A stretch of 64,000 bases of DNA from Ancylobacter vacuolatus (GTDB taxonomy: Bacteria; Pseudomonadota; Alphaproteobacteria; Rhizobiales; Xanthobacteraceae): NCBI RefSeq assembly GCF_030813595.1, contig NZ_JAUSUH010000014.1, positions 1-64,000 of the forward strand, in the 5' to 3' direction. Positions 10,371 through 18,025 of the stretch are shown here, piece after piece. Within the stretch, counting starts at the first letter, position 1. Each line of letters starts with the position of its first letter. The translations under genes were made by a program, and so were the position numbers. The notes beneath the pieces are model-generated. The model saw only the letters and a program-made list of their open reading frames with translations, made no database searches and was not told the DNA's origin.

Positions 10371-10405
10371 GCGTCTCTCCCTTGCTTGCATTTTGTTGTG
10401 AAGGC

Positions 10406-11170
10406 TCAGAACCCCGTGCCGACGAACTGCGCGAGTTCGGGCGTGGAGGGCGATGAGAGGATGCCGGCCGGTCCCGCCTCGTGGACCTTGCCCTTGTGCA
10501 TGAACACCACCTGGTCGGCGATGCCGCGCGCGAAGCTCATTTCGTGCGTGACCAGCACCATGGTCATGCCATCAGCCGCGAGCGCCTCGATGACCTTCAG
10601 CACCTCGCCGGTGAGTTCCGGGTCGAGCGCGGAAGTCACCTCGTCGAACAGCATCACCTTGGGCTGCATCGCGAGCGAGCGGGCGATGGCGGCGCGCTGC
10701 TGCTGGCCGCCGGAAAGCTGCTCGGGATAGGCGTGGAGCTTCTCCTCAAGTCCCACCTGCGCCAGCACCTTGGCGGCGAGCGCGCGGGCCTCGGCCTTTG
10801 GCACCTTCTTCACCGCATGCGGGGCGAGGGTGATGTTTTCCTCGATGGTGAGGTGCGGAAACAGATTGTAGCTCTGGAAGACGATGCCGACATCCTGGCG
10901 CAGCGCCCGCACATCGAGCCCGGCATCGTCGACCCGCCGGCCGCACACCTCGATCTCGCCGCCATCAATGGTCTCGAAGCGGTCGATGCAGCGCAGCGCC
11001 GTGCTCTTGCCGGAGCCGGAGCGGCCGATCAGCACCGTGACCTCGCCGCGCCCGACGCTGAAGCTGACGCCGTCGAGCACCTTGAGCGAGCCGAAGCTCT
11101 TATGGACGTTGCGCAGCGCCACGACCGGGGCGTTCGGGGGCGCGGCGGGCGGATTCACATGAGCGTTCAT
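10406..11170 (-). CDS. ABC importer ATP-binding protein (polar amino acid type)
   Basis: About 254 residues from the ATG at 11170 (MNAHVNPPAAPP). Walker A GRSGSGKST, Q-loop GIVFQSYNLFPHLT, signature LSGGQQQRAAIARSLA, Walker B VMLFDEVTSALDP and H-loop VLVTHEMSFA are all intact. The Ala-Leu-Asp-Pro after Walker B and the short length are typical of the GlnQ/HisP class. It supplies energy for the importer formed with the two permeases just upstream and the binding protein just downstream. Confidence 0.93.
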   Translation of the reverse strand: MNAHVNPPAAPPNAPVVALRNVHKSFGSLKVLDGVSFSVGRGEVTVLIGRSGSGKSTALRCIDRFETIDGGEIEVCGRRVDDAGLDVRALRQDVGIVFQSYNLFPHLTIEENITLAPHAVKKVPKAEARALAAKVLAQVGLEEKLHAYPEQLSGGQQQRAAIARSLAMQPKVMLFDEVTSALDPELTGEVLKVIEALAADGMTMVLVTHEMSFARGIADQVVFMHKGKVHEAGPAGILSSPSTPELAQFVGTGF

Positions 11171-11201
11171 GGGCGGTTTCCTTGGCGTTCCGCGGGCCGT
11201 G

Positions 11202-11864
11202 TCACGCAAGTGCCGGCTTCTTCTGGAGGGCCGAGCGCTCCAGCCGGCGGCTGAGGCGCGAGAGCGGATAGCAGAGCGAGAAGTAAACGACGGCAATGAT
11301 CGAGTAGATGATGAAGGGTTCGAACAGTGAGTTGTTGATGATCTGGCCCGAGCGCGTCAGTTCGACGAATCCGACCACCGAGGCGAGCGAGGTATTCTTG
11401 ACGATCTGCACCATGAAGCCGACGGTGGGCGGCGTGGCGAGGCGGATGGCCTGTGGCAGGATAACCTTGACCATGCGCTGGCTGCGGGACAGAGCGAGGC
11501 CCTCGGCCGCCTCCCATTGCTGCTTCGGCACCGCCTCGATGCAGCCGCGCCAGATTTCGCCGAGATAGGCGGCGACGAAGATCGTCATCGAAGCGCCGGC
11601 GGCAAGCAGCGGCGAGATGTTGAAGCCGAGCGCCGCCAGCCCGAAGAAGGACAGGAACATGATTACCAGCAGCGGCGTGCCCTGGATGAGCTGCACATAG
11701 GTGGCCGCCAGCAGGCGCACCGCTCGGCTCGGCGAGACCCTGCCGAGCGCGATCAGGAAGCCGAAGCTGCCGCCGCCGATCAGCGCGATGGCGGAAAGCC
11801 CGATGGTCCACAGCGCGCCATGGCCAAGGAAGAGAAGGTGGTTGATGTTGAGAGCGCCGCCCAT
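11202..11864 (-). CDS. ABC importer permease, HisM/GlnP family (second of pair)
   Basis: About 220 residues from the ATG at 11864 (MGGALNINHLLF), chosen because GAGGAG lies six bases upstream; an ATG two codons earlier abuts that site. Five predicted membrane helices and the permease EAA loop (EAVPKQQWEAAEGLALSRSQ) that docks on the ATPase. It follows the other permease with ten bases between them, so the two form a heterodimeric channel. Confidence 0.92.
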   Translation of the reverse strand: MGGALNINHLLFLGHGALWTIGLSAIALIGGGSFGFLIALGRVSPSRAVRLLAATYVQLIQGTPLLVIMFLSFFGLAALGFNISPLLAAGASMTIFVAAYLGEIWRGCIEAVPKQQWEAAEGLALSRSQRMVKVILPQAIRLATPPTVGFMVQIVKNTSLASVVGFVELTRSGQIINNSLFEPFIIYSIIAVVYFSLCYPLSRLSRRLERSALQKKPALA

Positions 11865-11874
11865 GGTCATCTCC

Positions 11875-12558
11875 TCACAGCGGCGTGCCGAGGCGGCGCC
11901 GGCGCGGGAACAGCGCCAGGCCGAGAAGCCAGAAGCCGAACCGCATGATGAAGGACAGCGCCACATAGATCAGCGCGACGACGATGTAGGTTTCGAAGGA
12001 ACGGTAGGTCTCGGACTGGATGTAGTTGGCGACAGCCGTCAGTTCCTCGGCCGAAATCTGCGACGTGACCGAGGAGGCCAGCATCAGCAGCACGAACTGG
12101 CTGGTGAGGGCGGGATAGACCCGCTCAATGCCCGGCCAGATGATGACGTGCCAGTAGATCTGCGCCTTGGACAGGCCGAGCCCTTCCGCCGCCTCGATCT
12201 GGCCCTTGTGGATGGAATCGAAGCCCGCCCGCATGATTTCGGTGGTGTAGGCGCCGACATTGATGGTCAGCGCCACGGCGGCGACGGTGAAGGCGGAGAA
12301 TTGCAGCCCGAGGCTGGAGAGGCCGAAATAGACCAGGAAGATCTGCACCAGCAGCGGCGTGTTGCGGATGGCCTCGACATAGGCGCCGCACAGCCGCTCG
12401 ACCAGCACATTACCGCCGCGCCGGCCGATGGCGCCGAACACGCCGATGGTCGCGCCGCACACCACCGCGATGATGGCGAGCTGCAAGGTCAGCGTGGCGC
12501 CGTCGAGCAGGGCCTGCCAGCGATCGAGCACGACCGAGAAATCAAGTACGAGACCCAT
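11875..12558 (-). CDS. ABC importer permease, HisM/GlnP family (first of pair)
   Basis: About 227 residues from the ATG at 12558 (MGLVLDFSVVLDRW). Several hydrophobic helices, the family motif RNTPLLVQIFLVYFGL and the EAA loop (DSIHKGQIEAAEGLGLSKAQ) are clear. It is transcribed after the beta-hydroxyacid dehydrogenase gene and before the second permease gene. Confidence 0.92.
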   Translation of the reverse strand: MGLVLDFSVVLDRWQALLDGATLTLQLAIIAVVCGATIGVFGAIGRRGGNVLVERLCGAYVEAIRNTPLLVQIFLVYFGLSSLGLQFSAFTVAAVALTINVGAYTTEIMRAGFDSIHKGQIEAAEGLGLSKAQIYWHVIIWPGIERVYPALTSQFVLLMLASSVTSQISAEELTAVANYIQSETYRSFETYIVVALIYVALSFIMRFGFWLLGLALFPRRRRLGTPL

Positions 12559-12611
12559 GGGGGAGGCTCCGCCCAACTGTCCAGGAGGCGTAGGGGAAGG
12601 CGGACGGCGGC

Positions 12612-13523
12612 TCAGCCGTCGACGGTTTGGCGCGGCTGGTTGGCCATGCGGTCATAGACGCGGAACAGCGCCTGGTTGCCGTTGGCGCCTTCGCCATGGG
12701 CGCGGGCCTCGACATATTGGCTGGTGACTAGCGCGGTCGCCGGCAGCGGCACGGCGAGCGCCAGGGCCTGTTCCTGCACCAGCCGCAGGTCCTTCAGCAT
12801 CAGGTCGATGCGAAAGCCGGCCGCGTCGTCGCCGGCGATCATCGCCGGGCCGAGCCTGTCGAGCATCCAGGAGGCGGCCGAGCCGCCCAGCAGCACCTGC
12901 CGGAGCTGGTCGAGATCGACCCCGCAGGCGCGTCCAAGCGCCAATGCCTCGCAGATCGCCTGAATGTTGATGCCGCAGATCAGCTGGTTGCACAGCTTCA
13001 CCGCCTGGCCGGCACCCGGGCCGCCGACATGGTTGATGGTGGTGCCCATCGCCTCGAAATAGGGCAGGGCGCGGGCGAAGGCCTCGGCCTCGCCGCCGGC
13101 CATGATGGAAAGCGCGGCGTTCTTGGCCCCCATCGGGCCGCCGGAAACCGGGGCGTCGATCATGTCGATGCCCGACGCCTTGAGGTCCGCCGCCATGCGC
13201 CGAACCGCCACCGGCGCGATCGTGCTCATGTCGACGACGAGGCGCCCGCGTGGCGGATCGGCCCGCAGGCCGCCGGCGCCGAGCACGACTTCCTCGACCT
13301 GCGGCGTGTCGGGCAGCATGGTGATGGCGATGTCGGCGTCGCGGGCGGCATCGGCCGGCCCGCTGGCAGCCTGGGCGCCCAGCGCGACAAGAGCGTCGAT
13401 CGCCGCTGGTACGACGTCGAACACGCGCACGGCAAAGCCGGCTTCGAGAAGATTGCGTGCCATCTCGCGGCCCATCGTGCCGAGGCCGATGAAGCCGACG
13501 CTTCCTTGGTGTTTCCGTCCCAT
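12612..13523 (-). CDS. NAD(P)-dependent beta-hydroxyacid dehydrogenase (3-hydroxyisobutyrate dehydrogenase/GarR family)
   Basis: 303 residues, family-typical length. The Rossmann motif GFIGLGTMGREMARNL (about residues 10-25), the substrate motif DAPVSGGPMGAKNAALSIMAGG (split across 123-144) and the catalytic Lys176 in GAGQAVKLCNQ are all present. Members oxidise or reduce beta-hydroxyacids such as 3-hydroxyisobutyrate, tartronate semialdehyde, L-threonate or other sugar acids. Sequence alone does not decide between them. In this operon it is the first enzyme gene after the regulator, so it may act on the imported compound itself. Confidence 0.88.
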   Translation of the reverse strand: MGRKHQGSVGFIGLGTMGREMARNLLEAGFAVRVFDVVPAAIDALVALGAQAASGPADAARDADIAITMLPDTPQVEEVVLGAGGLRADPPRGRLVVDMSTIAPVAVRRMAADLKASGIDMIDAPVSGGPMGAKNAALSIMAGGEAEAFARALPYFEAMGTTINHVGGPGAGQAVKLCNQLICGINIQAICEALALGRACGVDLDQLRQVLLGGSAASWMLDRLGPAMIAGDDAAGFRIDLMLKDLRLVQEQALALAVPLPATALVTSQYVEARAHGEGANGNQALFRVYDRMANQPRQTVDG

Positions 13524-13553
13524 AGCATCCTGCGTTTTTTGTTGTGGCGCGGT

Positions 13554-14306
13554 TCAGTCGGGTTTGGCGACCCGTGGCCCTCCCTGAATGGCCAGCTTGC
13601 GGCGGAACTCGTCGCCAATGGCGAAGTGCTCGCGCAGCGCGCGGTCCGCGGCTTCGGGGTCGCCGGCGACAATGGCGTCGAAGACGCGCTTGTGGTCCTC
13701 GATCAGGTAGGTCCGCATGTCGAAGACGCCGACGAGATGGCGGCGGTCGACATGCGAGCGCATCAGCACGGCCGACATCGATTCATAGAGCACGCGCAGC
13801 GTCTCCGAGCCGCTGGCCTGGACGATGGCGTGGTGAAAATCGAAATCGGCGCGGCCGCCGGCATCGACATCGTCGATCGTCGCCTCGATGCGGCGCAGCG
13901 CGGTCTGGAGGCGCTCAAGGTCGCTGACGCTCGCCCGCTCGGCCGCCAGCCGGATCGACTGGCACTCGATGGCGACGCGCGCCTGGACGATGTCGTCCAT
14001 CAGGTCGGCGCGGTGGGCGAGGGCGAAGGTGAAGAAGTCATTCAGCACCGAGATATCCGGCCGGCGCACGATGGTGCCGACGCGGTCGCGGATCTCGACG
14101 ATGCCGAGCACGGTCAGCGCCCGCAGCGCCTCGCGCAGGATCGGGCGGCTGACGCCAAGCTGCGCCGCGAGGTCGCGTTCCGGGATCAGCCGGTCGCCCG
14201 GCTTCAGGGCGCCGGCGAGCAGCCGCTCGCGCAGGAAGGCGAACACCTTCTCGAAGCCCTTGCCGCCCTGCTCGTCGAGGCGGGTGATTTCAAATGTCTC
14301 GTCCAT
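13554..14306 (-). CDS. FadR/GntR-family transcriptional regulator (FCD domain)
   Basis: 250 residues. N-terminal winged helix (about residues 15-85) with GDRLIPERDLAAQLGVSRPILREALRAL, the GntR signature; C-terminal all-helical FCD domain with metal-site pattern VDRRHLVGVFDMR and EDHKRVFDAIVAGDPEAAD. It begins the leftward operon that ends with the PfkB kinase at 8103. A TGGT(N3)ACCA palindrome lies 28-38 bases before its ATG, so autoregulation of the whole operon is likely. The effector would be the pathway substrate or an intermediate. Confidence 0.9.
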   Translation of the reverse strand: MDETFEITRLDEQGGKGFEKVFAFLRERLLAGALKPGDRLIPERDLAAQLGVSRPILREALRALTVLGIVEIRDRVGTIVRRPDISVLNDFFTFALAHRADLMDDIVQARVAIECQSIRLAAERASVSDLERLQTALRRIEATIDDVDAGGRADFDFHHAIVQASGSETLRVLYESMSAVLMRSHVDRRHLVGVFDMRTYLIEDHKRVFDAIVAGDPEAADRALREHFAIGDEFRRKLAIQGGPRVAKPD

Positions 14307-14333
14307 CGCCGGGAAAGGACCCTAGTCTTGCCG

Positions 14334-14356
14334 TGGTAAGACCAGTGTACATACCA
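14334..14356. promoter_or_regulatory. Candidate FadR/GntR operator in the operon promoter
   Basis: TGGTAAGACCA (14334-14344) is a TGGT-N3-ACCA palindrome, the core recognised by many FadR-subfamily repressors. A further ACCA half-site follows at 14353-14356. It lies 28 bases upstream of the regulator's ATG, where binding would block transcription of the 8103-14306 operon. Confidence 0.55.
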
Positions 14357-14557
14357 AGAGCGCGGGGTCAAGACGCAGCGGTGCGGCCGCGCGCTCGGGA
14401 GCGCACGGATCGCGTGGATGATGGCCGGAACGGGATGGGAAAGGGCGCAGCGGCGCCGGCTATGGGCGGCGATGAAACGCTGCCAGGGCCTGTCGGCGGG
14501 CAGGGTGGGGCAGGGTCCGGCCGCTAACGGCCGGGCCCTGCGCGGCGCCTTCTGCGT

Positions 14558-15298
14558 TCAGGCGTTGAAGCCGCCATCGACGGTGACAGTGGTGCCGGTG
14601 ATCTGCCGCGCCGCCGGACTGGCAAGGAAGGCCACCGCCGCCGCGACATCGGCCGGCGTGCCGTAGCGCCCCAGCGGGGTAAGGCTGCGCATCCCGTCCG
14701 CCTGCTCGCCATCGGCCGGGTTCATCTCGGTGTCGGTGGCGCCGGGCTGCACGAGGTTCACCGTGATGTCGGCGGGGCCGAGCTCGCGAGCGAGACCGCG
14801 GGTGAAGGAGAGCAGCGCCGACTTGGTCATCGAATAGACCGTCACGCCGCCGAACGGCACCCGTTCGCCGAGGCACGAGCCGATGGAAATGATGCGCCCG
14901 CCCGCCTTCAGATGCGGGATTGCCGCCTGTGAGGCCAGCACGATCGCCCGCACATTGACGTTCAAGAGCGCGTCGAGATCGGCCAGGCTGATCTCCGCCA
15001 GCGGCCCCTGACGGGCGATGCCGGCGTTGTTGACAAGGATGTCGAGGCCGCCGAGGCCCTCCACCGCCTCCTCGACCGACCGCTTCACCGCCGCCGGATC
15101 GGCGCTGTCGGCCTGGATCGCAATGGCCCGCCGGCCCATCGCCTCGATGGAGCGCACCACCTCTGCCGCCCGCTCGGCCGAGCGCTCATAGGTGAGGGCG
15201 ACATCCGCGCCCTTTTCCGCCAGCGCCAGGGCGATGGCCGCGCCGATGCCGCGCGAGGCGCCCGTGACCAAAGCGCGTTTTCCTGCAAGTTCACTCAT
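14558..15298 (-). CDS. Short-chain dehydrogenase/reductase (3-oxoacyl-ACP reductase-like)
   Basis: About 246 residues from the ATG at 15298 (MSELAGKRALVTG). Classical SDR: cofactor motif TGASRGIGAAIA, NNAG in ILVNNAGIA, catalytic Ser in IISIGSCLG, YSMTK supplying the Tyr and Lys, and a C-terminal GTTVTVDGGFNA. The fold is typical of FabG-like reductases. It is transcribed divergently from a TetR regulator with a shared palindrome between them, so it is probably the repressed target and acts on a xenobiotic or carbonyl compound rather than in primary fatty acid synthesis. Confidence 0.88.
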   Translation of the reverse strand: MSELAGKRALVTGASRGIGAAIALALAEKGADVALTYERSAERAAEVVRSIEAMGRRAIAIQADSADPAAVKRSVEEAVEGLGGLDILVNNAGIARQGPLAEISLADLDALLNVNVRAIVLASQAAIPHLKAGGRIISIGSCLGERVPFGGVTVYSMTKSALLSFTRGLARELGPADITVNLVQPGATDTEMNPADGEQADGMRSLTPLGRYGTPADVAAAVAFLASPAARQITGTTVTVDGGFNA

Positions 15299-15307
15299 GA
15301 TCGATCC

Positions 15308-15333
15308 ATTTATATATTGATTGATACATAAAT
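15308..15333. promoter_or_regulatory. Palindromic operator between the SDR and TetR genes
   Basis: ATTTATATAT (15308-15317) and ATACATAAAT (15324-15333) are inverted copies matching at 9 of 10 positions around a 6-base centre. The site is AT-rich in an otherwise GC-rich region and lies 10 bases before the SDR ATG and 46 bases before the TetR ATG. It is the obvious binding site for the divergently encoded TetR repressor. Confidence 0.65.
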
Positions 15334-15379
15334 AGCTAAAGCGATTGATCGGGGCGGTCAAGCCTTTATATAGTGGGCG

Positions 15380-16063
15380 ATGCAAAATTCGGATGGACCT
15401 TCAGACACCAGCAAAGCCGAGGCCTGCCGCCCCCGTGGGCGTCCCCGGGGCCGCCCGCGTGCCTTCGATCGCGACGCGGCGCTGGCGCAGGCCATGAAGC
15501 TGTTCTGGCTCAAGGGCTATGAGGCCACCTCGATCGCCGATCTCACCGAGGCCATGAGCATCGGCTCGCCCAGCCTCTATGCCGCCTTCGGCTGCAAGGA
15601 AGCGTTGTATGTCGAGGCGCTGCGCCATTATGAGCGCAGCTATGAAGGCCGCGTCTGGGCAGGGTTCCGGGCCGCGCCGACGGCCGAGGGTGCCATCGCC
15701 GCGCTGCTGTTCGATTCCGCGGCGGCGTTGACCGGAGGTGTGGCCGACATTCCGCCGGGCTGCATGGTGACGCTGGCGACCGTCGATTGCGAGGCGCATC
15801 GCGACCTCGGCGATCTCGTGCGCGCGGCCCGCACCGTCACCTTCGCCCGGCTGAAAGAGCGACTGGAGCGTGGCGTGGCCGAAGGCGAGATGCCCGCCGG
15901 CGCGGATTGCGAGGGAATCGCCCGGTTCGTACAGACGGTGCAGACCGGCATGTCGCTCCTCGCCCGCGATGGCACCAGCGGGTCAGAACTGCAGGTGGTG
16001 GCGGCTCTCGCCGTCGCGGGCGTCAAGGCCCGCCTTGCCCTCGCCGAGCCCGAGGCCGGCTGA
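15380..16063 (+). CDS. TetR/AcrR-family transcriptional regulator
   Basis: 227 residues. An Arg/Pro-rich tail (CRPRGRPRGRPRAFDRD) leads into the TetR_N helix-turn-helix (about residues 27-73, AMKLFWLKGYEATSIADLTEAM then GSPSLYAAFGCKEALY). The C-terminal part is a variable ligand/dimer domain with a GCMVTLATVDC stretch that resembles the TetR_C group of AcrR-like repressors. It is divergent from the SDR gene and presumably represses both genes through the palindrome at 15308-15333. The rightward neighbour is the NAGGN operon, separated by a hairpin, so it is probably unrelated. Confidence 0.9.
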   Translation: MQNSDGPSDTSKAEACRPRGRPRGRPRAFDRDAALAQAMKLFWLKGYEATSIADLTEAMSIGSPSLYAAFGCKEALYVEALRHYERSYEGRVWAGFRAAPTAEGAIAALLFDSAAALTGGVADIPPGCMVTLATVDCEAHRDLGDLVRAARTVTFARLKERLERGVAEGEMPAGADCEGIARFVQTVQTGMSLLARDGTSGSELQVVAALAVAGVKARLALAEPEAG

Positions 16064-16071
16064 ACCCGTTC

Positions 16072-16096
16072 CCCCCTCGCCGCGTCGTCGAGGGGG
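16072..16096 (+). terminator. Hairpin after the tetR gene
   Basis: CCCCCTCG (16072-16079) and CGAGGGGG (16089-16096) form a perfect 8-bp stem with a 9-base loop, starting nine bases after the tetR stop. No T-run follows. It may insulate tetR from the NAGGN operon. Confidence 0.4.
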
Positions 16097-16107
16097 CGGC
16101 GGTGGCA

Positions 16108-16135
16108 GAAACCGAACCCCCGCGTGAAACGTTTC
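16108..16135 (+). promoter_or_regulatory. Candidate general-stress (EcfG-type) promoter of the NAGGN operon with overlapping palindrome
   Basis: GAAAC (16108-16112), 17 bases, then CGTT (16130-16133). The alphaproteobacterial EcfG consensus is GGAAC-N16/17-CGTT, so there is one mismatch. The -10 part overlaps a perfect 10-bp palindrome GAAACGTTTC (16126-16135), which also resembles a LacI-family operator. Position is about 100 bases before the asnO ATG. Confidence 0.35.
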
Positions 16136-16233
16136 GGCTCCCGTCGGCTTATCCCTATCCCAGTAGGCCGGAGCGGGCGCTGCCATGCGCCTGTGCTTGG
16201 CCGGGACGAAACGCCAGGGAGACAGACAGCCGC

Positions 16234-18009
16234 ATGTGTGGGATTGCCGGTGAAGTTCGATTTGATGGCTCATTCGCGGATGCGCGCGCCATCGCCTCCA
16301 TGATGGATGTCCTTGCCCCGCGCGGCCCCGACGGCGCCGGGCTGGAGGCGCGCGGACCGGTTGCCTTCGGGCACCGGCGGCTGCGGATCATCGATCTCTC
16401 GGACAAGGCCGCCCAGCCGATGGTCGACCCCGAACTCGGGCTGACGCTTACCTTCAATGGCTGCATCTACAATTACCCCGAGCTGCGGGCCGCGCTGGAA
16501 GCCAAGGGCTACCGCTTCTTCTCGCAGGGCGATACCGAGGTGATCCTCAAGGCTTATCACGCCTGGGGCGAGGCCTGCGTCGAGCGCTTCCACGGCATGT
16601 TCGCCTTCGCCATCGCCGAACGTGACAGCGGCGCGGTGGTGCTGGCGCGCGACCGTTTCGGCATCAAGCCGCTGTACTACACGGAAGGGAACAAGCGCCT
16701 GCGCTTCGCCTCCAGCCTGCCGGCGCTGCTGGCGGCGGGCGATGTCGATAGTTCGATCGACCGCGACGCCCTGCATAATTATATGAGCTTCCACGCCGTG
16801 GTGCCGCCGCCGCGCACCATTCTCAAGGGCGTGCGCAAGTTGCCCCCCGCCACCGTGCGCCGCTATGCCCCCGATGGCAGCTTCACCGAGCGGGTCTATT
16901 GGCAGCCGCCCTATGAACGGCGGGCGGAGGATTCGAACCTCACCGCGCAGGACTGGCGCGACCGCGTGCTGGAGGCCCTGCGCACCGCCGTGCGCCGGCG
17001 CATGGTGGCGGATGTGCCGGTGGGCGTGCTGCTCTCGGGGGGCGTCGATTCCTCGATCATCGTCGGCCTGCTGGCGCAGGAAGGGCAAAGGGACCTCGCG
17101 ACCTATTCGATCGGCTTCGAGGAGGCCAATGGCGAGAAGGGCGACGAGTTCGTCTATTCCGACCTGATCGCCAAACACTTCGGCACCAATCACCACAAGA
17201 TCTTCGTGCCGTCCTCCGACCTGATGGGCGCGCTGCCCGATACCATCCACGCCATGTCCGAGCCGATGGTGTCCTATGACAATATCGGCTTCTATCTGCT
17301 CTCCCGCGAAGTCTCGAAGTCGATCAAGGTGGTGCAGTCCGGCCAGGGCGCCGACGAGGTGTTTGCCGGCTATCACTGGTATCCCCCGCTCGCCGACAGC
17401 AACGACGTAGTGGGCGACTATGCGCGCGGCTTCTTCGACCGCGACCATGCCACCCTCGCCCGCCAGCTCGGGCCGCAATGGCTTGCCGACACCGATGCGA
17501 GCCGCGATCTCGTCGCCGCCCATCTGATGGCGGAGGGCGCCGCGACCCCGGTGGACCGCGCGCTGCGGCTGGATTCGCAGGTGATGCTGGTCGACGATCC
17601 GGTGAAGCGGGTCGACAACATGACCATGGCCTGTGGGCTGGAAGCCCGCGTGCCCTTCCTCGACCATGAGCTGGTGGAACTGGCCGCCACCATTCCGCCC
17701 GCTTTCAAGCTCGCCCATGGCGGCAAGGGCGTGCTGAAGGATGCCGCCCGGCTGGTGGTGCCGCATGAGGTGATCGACCGGCCCAAGGGCTATTTCCCGG
17801 TGCCGCAGCTCAAATACATCTCCGGCCCCTATCTCGACATGGTGCGCGACGTGCTCGGCTCGCAGGCGGCGCGCGAGCGCGGGCTGTTCCGGCAGGACTA
17901 TCTCGACACGCTGTTCGCCGACCCCGTCTCCCACATCACGCCGCTGCGCGGCTCGGAGCTGTGGCAGGTGGCGCTGCTGGAAATGTGGCTCCAGTCGCAT
18001 GGCTTCTGA
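16234..18009 (+). CDS. asnO: NAGGN system asparagine synthase-like amidotransferase
   Basis: 591 residues from the ATG at 16234. Class II glutamine amidotransferase domain first: Cys2 nucleophile (MCGIAGE), RGPDG, and GDTEVIL at about residue 100. The asparagine synthase domain follows, with the PP-loop LLSGGVDSS (about residue 266). In this trio family the enzyme amidates the C-terminus of N-acetylglutaminylglutamine to give the osmolyte NAGGN. The ATP-grasp/GNAT gene and M42 peptidase gene follow immediately, the diagnostic order of the trio. An in-frame upstream extension to 15787 overlaps tetR and lacks the required N-terminal Cys, so it is rejected. Confidence 0.92.
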   Translation: MCGIAGEVRFDGSFADARAIASMMDVLAPRGPDGAGLEARGPVAFGHRRLRIIDLSDKAAQPMVDPELGLTLTFNGCIYNYPELRAALEAKGYRFFSQGDTEVILKAYHAWGEACVERFHGMFAFAIAERDSGAVVLARDRFGIKPLYYTEGNKRLRFASSLPALLAAGDVDSSIDRDALHNYMSFHAVVPPPRTILKGVRKLPPATVRRYAPDGSFTERVYWQPPYERRAEDSNLTAQDWRDRVLEALRTAVRRRMVADVPVGVLLSGGVDSSIIVGLLAQEGQRDLATYSIGFEEANGEKGDEFVYSDLIAKHFGTNHHKIFVPSSDLMGALPDTIHAMSEPMVSYDNIGFYLLSREVSKSIKVVQSGQGADEVFAGYHWYPPLADSNDVVGDYARGFFDRDHATLARQLGPQWLADTDASRDLVAAHLMAEGAATPVDRALRLDSQVMLVDDPVKRVDNMTMACGLEARVPFLDHELVELAATIPPAFKLAHGGKGVLKDAARLVVPHEVIDRPKGYFPVPQLKYISGPYLDMVRDVLGSQAARERGLFRQDYLDTLFADPVSHITPLRGSELWQVALLEMWLQSHGF

Positions 18010-18025
18010 GCGGGAGGAGAGCGAC

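Noticed and set aside
15787..16233. N-terminal extension of the asparagine synthase-like gene
   Set aside because: The amidotransferase needs Cys2 at the mature N-terminus (MCGIAG at 16234), and the extension overlaps the tetR gene in another frame.
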